This document shows, in pieces, positions 59,901 through 64,000 of a stretch of 64,000 bases of DNA. The DNA comes from Patagioenas fasciata (Eukaryota; Chordata; Aves; Columbiformes; Columbidae). The stretch is from the NCBI RefSeq assembly GCF_037038585.1, contig NC_092521.1, forward strand, positions 56,767,898 through 56,831,897, given 5' to 3'. The notes under the pieces were generated by a model. That model saw nothing but the letters and a program-made list of their open reading frames with translations. It was not told where the DNA came from and searched no databases. How positions within the stretch are numbered: position 1 is the first letter of the stretch; each line of letters starts with the position of its first letter. The position numbers and the translations under genes are program-made.

Positions 59901-60419
59901 ACAATGTTATAAATGTTCAGAATCACTTAGCCCAAAGGGAAATTGTTTGTGTTAGGCAAGGCTTACTAACTTAATTTCTGTGCTCAGCAGATGTTGACTT
60001 TTTAAATGACAGACAAAGCAATTTTAAACAATTTATGAGAAAAATATCTTTACAATGTCACTTTGCAGCTCACAAACATTTACCTATAAACTATGATTTG
60101 CAATCACCTCTCATTCACCATGCAACACAATGAGTTTAACGCATGAACTTTTCTCCCTTCTGTGCATGTGTTACAAAATCACATTTACCACAGGATACAC
60201 ACCTATAGAAATAAACAAAATACAAAACCTACAATGACCATGATTTATTATCTACAGTACTTAAAAGTAAAGTGAGTAAATAAAAAGTCTGTAAGGTTCA
60301 CTGCAATAATTACAGAAAAGATACTTACATGGACTAACATCTCTGTATCTGTTTCGATTTCTGTTTTCTGGATATTTTGCAACTCTGTGGGGGTAGTCAC
60401 TGGATTTATGTCGAATTTC
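35546..60419 (-). CDS. PTPN2: PTPN2 (TC-PTP), tyrosine-protein phosphatase non-receptor type 2, exons 2-9
   Basis: Minus-strand gene. Coding exons in the window are 60329-60419, 52561-52661, 51823-51921, 50534-50671, 43141-43350, 41467-41625, 37360-37550 and 35546-35753. They give 1197 nt (398 residues plus stop), all GT-AG with matching phases. With the 23-codon exon 1 of mammals the TC48 form would be about 421 residues (human 415). PTPN2 removes phosphate from tyrosines of JAK1/3, STAT1/3/5, insulin and EGF receptors. Motifs in order: phosphotyrosine loop [13 protein letters not shown] (exon 3), WPD loop [12 protein letters not shown] (exon 6), active-site signature [10 protein letters not shown] (exon 6, catalytic Cys codon 43198-43200, about residue 217) and Q-loop [18 protein letters not shown] (exon 7). 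The tail has basic nuclear-import motifs ([15 protein letters not shown]) and, in TC48, a hydrophobic ER anchor. PTPN1 is excluded by the tail and the neighbours. Exon 1 was not found here. Confidence 0.97.
36712..36751. repeat. 20-bp tandem duplication (2 copies)
   Basis: GGCCCAAGTGACACCGTTCT is followed directly by GGCCCAAGTGACATCGTGCC, in PTPN2 intron 8. No function is suggested. Confidence 0.85.
37360..37550 (-). CDS. PTPN2: PTPN2 coding exon 8
   Basis: Acceptor TTTTCAG|AAACGG, donor GAAAG|GTAGGC. It encodes [20 protein letters not shown], then [20 protein letters not shown], then [20 protein letters not shown] and NIE. This is the polar tail, conserved at its start ([16 protein letters not shown]). 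Confidence 0.95.
38934..38966. repeat. Homopolymer G33
   Basis: Thirty-three consecutive G on the plus strand (C33 on the PTPN2 sense strand) in PTPN2 intron 7. Homopolymer G of this length is rare in vertebrate DNA. It can fold as a G-quadruplex or may be inflated by sequencing. Confidence 0.95.
39446..40670 (-). mobile_element. CR1 LINE, long but internally deleted copy
   Basis: The minus strand reads, from 40670 down, CR1 endonuclease ([36 protein letters not shown], then [59 protein letters not shown]). It jumps at about 40085-40100 to the last part of the reverse transcriptase ([55 protein letters not shown]) and then the 3' tail at 39446. The catalytic core of the reverse transcriptase is missing and the 5' end is truncated, so it cannot move. 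It sits in PTPN2 intron 7, same strand as the gene. Confidence 0.93.
41467..41625 (-). CDS. PTPN2: PTPN2 coding exon 7
   Basis: Acceptor TTTGCAG|ATGGAA, donor ATACAG|GTAAAT. It encodes [20 protein letters not shown], then [20 protein letters not shown], then [13 protein letters not shown]. It carries the Q-loop (QTPDQ) that positions water for hydrolysis of the phospho-enzyme. Confidence 0.96.
42645..42797 (+). mobile_element. CR1 LINE 3'-end fragment (different subfamily)
   Basis: CCCCAAGCCTGGCAGTATTT, then CACACGGTGTGAACTGTGGG, then GAGTTGGACTCAATGATCCT and TTCTATGATTCTAT, is the sense 3' end of a CR1 subfamily distinct from the other copies here. It lies in PTPN2 intron 6, antisense to the gene. 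Confidence 0.88.
43141..43350 (-). CDS. PTPN2: PTPN2 coding exon 6 (catalytic)
   Basis: Acceptor CTTCTAG|AGTGGT, donor GTCCTG|GTAAGT. It encodes [20 protein letters not shown], then [20 protein letters not shown], then [20 protein letters not shown] and [10 protein letters not shown]. It holds the general-acid Asp of the WPD loop (about residue 183) and the full HCX5RSG signature, so the enzyme looks active. Confidence 0.97.
43351..50533 (-). other. PTPN2: PTPN2 intron 5 (7.2 kb)
   Basis: AT-rich intron with no CR1, LTR or exon recognised. Apart from a short CTACT tandem repeat at 43776-43824 it appears to be unique sequence. A 90-codon minus-strand frame at 45421-45693 resembles nothing I know. 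Confidence 0.6.
43776..43824. repeat. Short CTACT/CACACTA tandem repeat
   Basis: Imperfect repeats of CTACTACTCACT and CTACTCACACTA, about 49 bases, G-free on the plus strand, in PTPN2 intron 5. Confidence 0.8.
50534..50671 (-). CDS. PTPN2: PTPN2 coding exon 5
   Basis: Acceptor AAATAG|GTGAAG, donor ATCAAC|GTAAGC. It encodes [20 protein letters not shown], then [20 protein letters not shown], then QLENIN. It is one codon longer than remembered human PTPN2 around PTKEEEVM, which moves the catalytic Cys to about 217. Confidence 0.96.
51823..51921 (-). CDS. PTPN2: PTPN2 coding exon 4
   Basis: Acceptor CTACACAG|GGTCCA, donor GAATCG|GTAAGT. It encodes [20 protein letters not shown], then [13 protein letters not shown]. 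99 nt, phase 0 to 0. Confidence 0.96.
51931..51965 (-). promoter_or_regulatory. PTPN2: Long pure polypyrimidine tract before PTPN2 exon 4
   Basis: The plus strand is purine-only for 35 bases. On the sense strand this is an unbroken T/C tract ending about 10 bases before the exon 4 acceptor, a strong U2AF/PTB-type splice tract. Confidence 0.75.
52561..52661 (-). CDS. PTPN2: PTPN2 coding exon 3
   Basis: Acceptor AATTTTAG|ATGATC, donor ACACAG|GTAAGT. It encodes (Y)[19 protein letters not shown], then [14 protein letters not shown]. It contains the phosphotyrosine-recognition loop (NDYINAS). Confidence 0.96.
52662..60328 (-). other. PTPN2: PTPN2 intron 2 (7.7 kb)
   Basis: I recognise no CR1 or LTR here, only scattered T and A tracts. 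The stretch at 54840-54970 is denser in transcription-factor-like motifs than the rest and is entered separately. Confidence 0.6.
54835..54970. promoter_or_regulatory. Candidate intronic regulatory element
   Basis: Within about 100 bases are TGACGTAA (54851, ATF/CREB-like), GTTAAC (54868), the palindrome CAGCAGCTGCTG (54889-54900, E-box CAGCTG inside), TAATTA (54920-54925, homeodomain core) and TAATGAG. GGCAGCA (54887) and TGCTGCC (54904) form a small inverted repeat. The local composition is less AT rich than the surroundings. Regulatory activity is only inferred. Confidence 0.3.
60329..60419 (-). CDS. PTPN2: PTPN2 coding exon 2
   Basis: Acceptor TTTAAAG|GAAATT, donor AGTCCAT|GTAAGT. It encodes [20 protein letters not shown], then [10 protein letters not shown]. 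91 nt, phase 0 to 1, matching mammalian exon 2 in length and phase. Confidence 0.95.
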
Positions 60420-63400
60420 CTTTAAAAGATAAAAAATGCAATTTACTGATAGCCAGTATGCTTACTAACCATAGTGTTCTATACATCCTGTTGTAAGGCT
60501 TTCAAGCTTATTCATTAATTAAGGTAATTCATAATTAACATTTTTAAATTAACATTTACTACACCTAGTGTCATTTTCACTCAGAAAATGTGTTTCTCAC
60601 TCTTGGACAAGCTGTTGCCATCTAGATTTCCCTGCACTTGGCTAAGACCACCAAACTAACATATGCACAATCTGGTAAGCAACTGGTATAGCAGGAACAA
60701 AGGGAAGAAAAAAAAAAAAAAAACAAAAAACAGGTATTTATTATGCTTCCAGTTTACCTCAGACTTGCATGTTATCTCCCACAGCAATAAGAGACTCAGA
60801 TAGATAGAACTAACAGCTGTATACTGCTTGCTTCTTTACCACAGACGTAATCAAACTAGTTCACAGAATCACAGAACAGTTTGGGTTGGAAGGGACCTTA
60901 AAGGCCATCTAGTTCCAAGCTCCCTGCTGTGGGCAGGGACACCTCCCAATAGACCAGGTGGCTCAAAGCCCCATTCAGCCTGGCTTTGAACACTCACAGG
61001 GATGGGGCATCCTGTTCCAGTCTCCATCCTCATGGTGAAGAATTTCTCCCTATATCTAATCTAAATCTACCCTCTTTCAGTTCAAAGCCATTACACCTTG
61101 TCCTGTCACCACACGCCTTTGCAAAAAGTCCCAGTTCAATTTTCTTAGCTACTGAAAGGCTGCTATAAGGTCTCCTCCGAGCCTTCTCTTCTCCAGGCTG
61201 AACCACCTGGAGAACAAAGTTAATGATTTCATGGCTGCTCTTAACAGCAGCTGGTAATTTCTGGTAGTTTCACAGTTCAACCCATAGAGCTGTAGTAGCT
61301 AAACAGGATCCAATACGAAGCAGCAATTCTAGACTCACAAATAGCAATATGAAATCACATCCTACTTCTCCCTGGGCATTAATACAAATCTTTCAATAAT
61401 CTGAATTTGGAAGATATTCAAATGTCACTGACAAGCTTTTTAAAAGAAGATACTGTTCATATATTCTGAATGTTCTGTTTTATTAATTTTTTGCCTCTGT
61501 ATCTTTTCCTTAACTTACATTAAGGTACACAGAATTACCTTATGTAGACAACTGAAAACACAGCTGAAGTGCTATTGATGAGCAGCCTCCAACAAACTGA
61601 ACCCCTTTATATCTCAGTACCAATGCCACCTCAGCAGACATGTTGTACGGTATAGAACTGGCAATATCTCACTTTAAATTTCCTTCTGTTTTTAGATGAT
61701 GCTGCTACAAATGATCATTATGTCCCAAAGAGCATTTAAACTTCTCTTTACAACTAAGCACTTTCGCCTTCTCTATGTTTCCCCTATCTTCTTTGTCTTT
61801 CCAAACTTCCTAAATAGTCTGTCCAATGTCCAGACTTCATAGCCTGTCCCAGACAATTAACACAACCAAAAAGGACTTCAGTGCAAATCTAACACAGACA
61901 AGGAAGCTCCATTTTCTTGGCGCTTAAGTGCAGTGCCAACCTGTAAAGAACCTAAACCACAATGCAGAGTAGAAACTGTCAAGCACCAATGCTCTACGGA
62001 TTTGTATAAAAATTTCTTGATCTATTAGACAATCAGTGGTTTTTTTGACACAGCACACTATAACTTGTCTTCTTCTCTAGTTTATATGGCTTACAAGCTT
62101 TGGGATGATGAATAAATGCATCTGGCAGGCATTCACAACCAAGTTCCCATGAAATGTAAAATTTGTATTATTCCACAAGAGGATGCAACATCTTTTTGTT
62201 TTAAAAGCACCAGCATCCTCTGTACACAGAAGACCTGTCATTTAGTCAAGAAACATTAAAACAGCTAGAAACACTACTACAGTAATGGGGCTAGGGCTTG
62301 TTAAAAAGAACTAAATTCAGCAAGTTTAATGACTAGTTCTGAAATCCCTTTTCCCACATACAATCCAGCCATCACAAACCAGAGGAATAAATCAGATGCC
62401 AGATGTAATGCAATGCATGTTACACAAGAAAAATTTGCACTGGGGGAAAAAGAAAAAGTGAAAATCAGTATTATTTATTCAGTCATTAATTCAGATTGGA
62501 CAGGAGCCCTGGGAGTCAACATAAATATTCCAAGCTTCACAGGATTTTACCACAAGTCTTGGTAAATTAATGGAAGAGAAGGGCAAATATACATAACTAG
62601 TCTCAACAAGAATAAAAAGTCAATACTGAATTTTTTTTCTTCAGAGAAACTTACACTTCTCAGGGCAAGTATGTATGTTTCTCATACAACACCACCATAG
62701 GAAAATACTTTCATTAAAAAAAAGTGGAAAAACAAGTACTCAGTAATTAAGAGTATTTTCTACAAGTTTGTGCTACTTAAAAACATCACTTGCTATCTTC
62801 TCTTTATGTTTCTAAGTTGCTGGGTATTCTCTAGTTTTAATACAAAACAAATGCATTATTACCCTGAGGAAAAAACAAAACAAAAAAAAAACAAACAAAC
62901 CAAACAGGTTTGCAAATCTACAAAATCAGGGAAATGTAAAATTTTAGTAAAAAAAAACTTTAAAATATTTTACAGCATAGCTGTAGAAAAATTAGGAAAC
63001 CAGTATACAAAGTATAAAAGAGCTTAATATACAATTTTCTTTCTGGTTTACTTCTCCAAGCACAACTAGATAATATTAAAATGAGCTGGGAAAGCTAACT
63101 TGTCCAGTTGGGCTATACCAGATGCAACGTGTGTGTGTGCTTTTCTCCCTCATGAGAAATACTGGTTCTGGAGTTCTTCTTGTACACTTTTATCTCATTA
63201 ACTTAGCACAGCTTATTTCTGCTATTCCCTGTTAAATTCAAACTAAAGTTCGGTTCCATAATATCTGTCTAGAGACAATGTATTTCAAGTACATGTAAAT
63301 CGAATACACCACTAATTTAACAGAAAAGAAGCACAACCTGAAGTTAACAAAAAGAACTCTCGCTCTGGATTGTTTTTGCTCATTTGTGAAAGAGCACTGT

Positions 63401-63539
63401 AAAAATACATACTGGCTGAAATAACTGCTCTAGTACTATAAGCTTATATAGAAAGTCTCGCATATAGAACGGACCCAAAGACTGTTGCTGCAAGTTAATA
63501 ATCTCGTTGTTTATAGTGGTGTATTTTCTGAGACAACGG
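60420..63539 (-). other. PTPN2: PTPN2 intron 1 (3' part)
   Basis: AT-rich intron containing one CR1 fragment (60861-61206). No frame resembling PTPN2 exon 1 (IEREFEELD, WQPLYL) was found on the minus strand. Confidence 0.7.
60861..61206 (-). mobile_element. CR1 LINE 3'-end fragment
   Basis: On the plus strand it begins TCACAGAATCACAGAACAGT, then TTGGGTTGGAAGGGACCTTA, then CTGCTGTGGGCAGGGACACC and CTTCTCTTCTCCAGGCTGAA. This is the reverse complement of a CR1 3' end. It is 5'-truncated, in PTPN2 intron 1, same strand as the gene. Confidence 0.92.
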
Positions 63540-64000
63540 AGTAGGCCCCCCGCAGCCGCCCGGCGGGTGAGGAGGGTGAGAGGGCGCCTGAGGACCCGCT
63601 GCGCAGCAGTTTCGGTAGCAGAGCCTCCAGCACCGGGAGAGACGGCGAGCCTTCACCGGATCGGTATTATCACGTAGAACTTTCCGCTCTGCCTAGAAAC
63701 CGCAGGTAAAACACGCTCGCCCGGATCAGACCGGGCCGCCCGGCTAAGCCCTCCGCTCCCCACCGCCAGCACCCGGCTAAGGGGCTCCGGCCGCTGCCGG
63801 CTCCGCGCAGGCGCAGTGCGCCGCCAACACCCCCGCCGCCGGGCGGTGCGCAGGCGCAGCTGCAGCGCACGCGGCACGGCGCCTGCGCGCTGCCTCCCTC
63901 CGGCACCCCCTCCCAGCGAGCAGCAGCGGTCGCCTCCCGGGCGCATGCGCAGCGGCTGCCTGCAGTTCCGCTGCGTGCACCTGAAAACGAGCCGTGGCCC
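63540..64000. promoter_or_regulatory. PTPN2: CpG island at window end, probable PTPN2 5' region
   Basis: GC- and CpG-dense DNA that continues past the right edge. It holds four NRF1-like GCGCA-type motifs. It most likely belongs to the PTPN2 promoter or first intron, although exon 1 itself is not visible. A divergent gene to the right cannot be excluded. Confidence 0.7.
63805..63952. promoter_or_regulatory. Cluster of NRF1-like sites
   Basis: GCGCAGGCGCAG occurs at 63805-63816 and 63848-63859, GCGCCTGCGCGC (the same motif inverted) at 63879-63890, and the palindrome GCGCATGCGC at 63941-63950. These fit the NRF1 consensus YGCGCAYGCGCR wholly or nearly. NRF1 binding is inferred. Confidence 0.6.

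Noticed and set aside
63653-63980. Minus-strand frames of 67-97 codons in the terminal CpG island as PTPN2 exon 1
   Set aside because: None contains the conserved PTPN2 N-terminus (EREFEELD, WQPLYL) before a donor. They are GC-rich chance frames.
1-64000. CRISPR array, operon, tRNA or rRNA genes
   Set aside because: The window is vertebrate nuclear DNA. I found no direct-repeat array with spacers, no cloverleaf that I could support and no ribosomal RNA.

Overview
The window is nuclear DNA from a bird. The genes have many short exons with GT-AG introns and three CpG-island promoters. The interspersed repeats are almost all CR1 LINE fragments plus two solo LTRs of an avian ERVL-like type, and no Alu- or B1-type SINE was seen. 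The LTR types look like ones I associate with Neoaves rather than chicken, which is an inference. All gene names come from exon-by-exon translation compared with remembered vertebrate proteins. No database was searched.

Layout, left to right. SPIRE1 (minus strand) is represented only by coding exon 1 (1155-1479) and the start of intron 1. After about 2.5 kb of intergenic DNA holding one CR1 comes CEP76 (minus strand, 12 coding exons, 4226-19343, 662 residues, apparently complete). CEP76 shares a 229-bp head-to-head promoter with PSMG2 (plus strand, 7 coding exons, 19573-26346, 268 residues, apparently complete). About 4 kb of intergenic DNA follows. PTPN2 (minus strand) then fills the rest. 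Coding exons 2-9 lie between 60419 and 35546, and an alternative last exon lies at 31091-31112. PTPN2 exon 1 (about 23 codons in mammals) was not found and probably lies beyond position 64000. The window ends in a CpG island at 63540-64000. The order and strands match the human 18p11 block SPIRE1 / CEP76 / PSMG2 / PTPN2.

How the genes work. SPIRE1 nucleates actin. CEP76 limits centriole reduplication. PSMG2 pairs with PSMG1 to chaperone 20S proteasome alpha-ring assembly. PTPN2 (TC-PTP) is a tyrosine phosphatase acting on JAK/STAT and receptor kinases. They form a conserved neighbourhood, not a pathway. The most informative results are the reading of both PTPN2 C-termini, the ER-anchored TC48 form and the nuclear TC45 form ending PRLTDT, and a cluster of MYB-type sites in the CEP76/PSMG2 shared promoter. 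No undescribed system was found.
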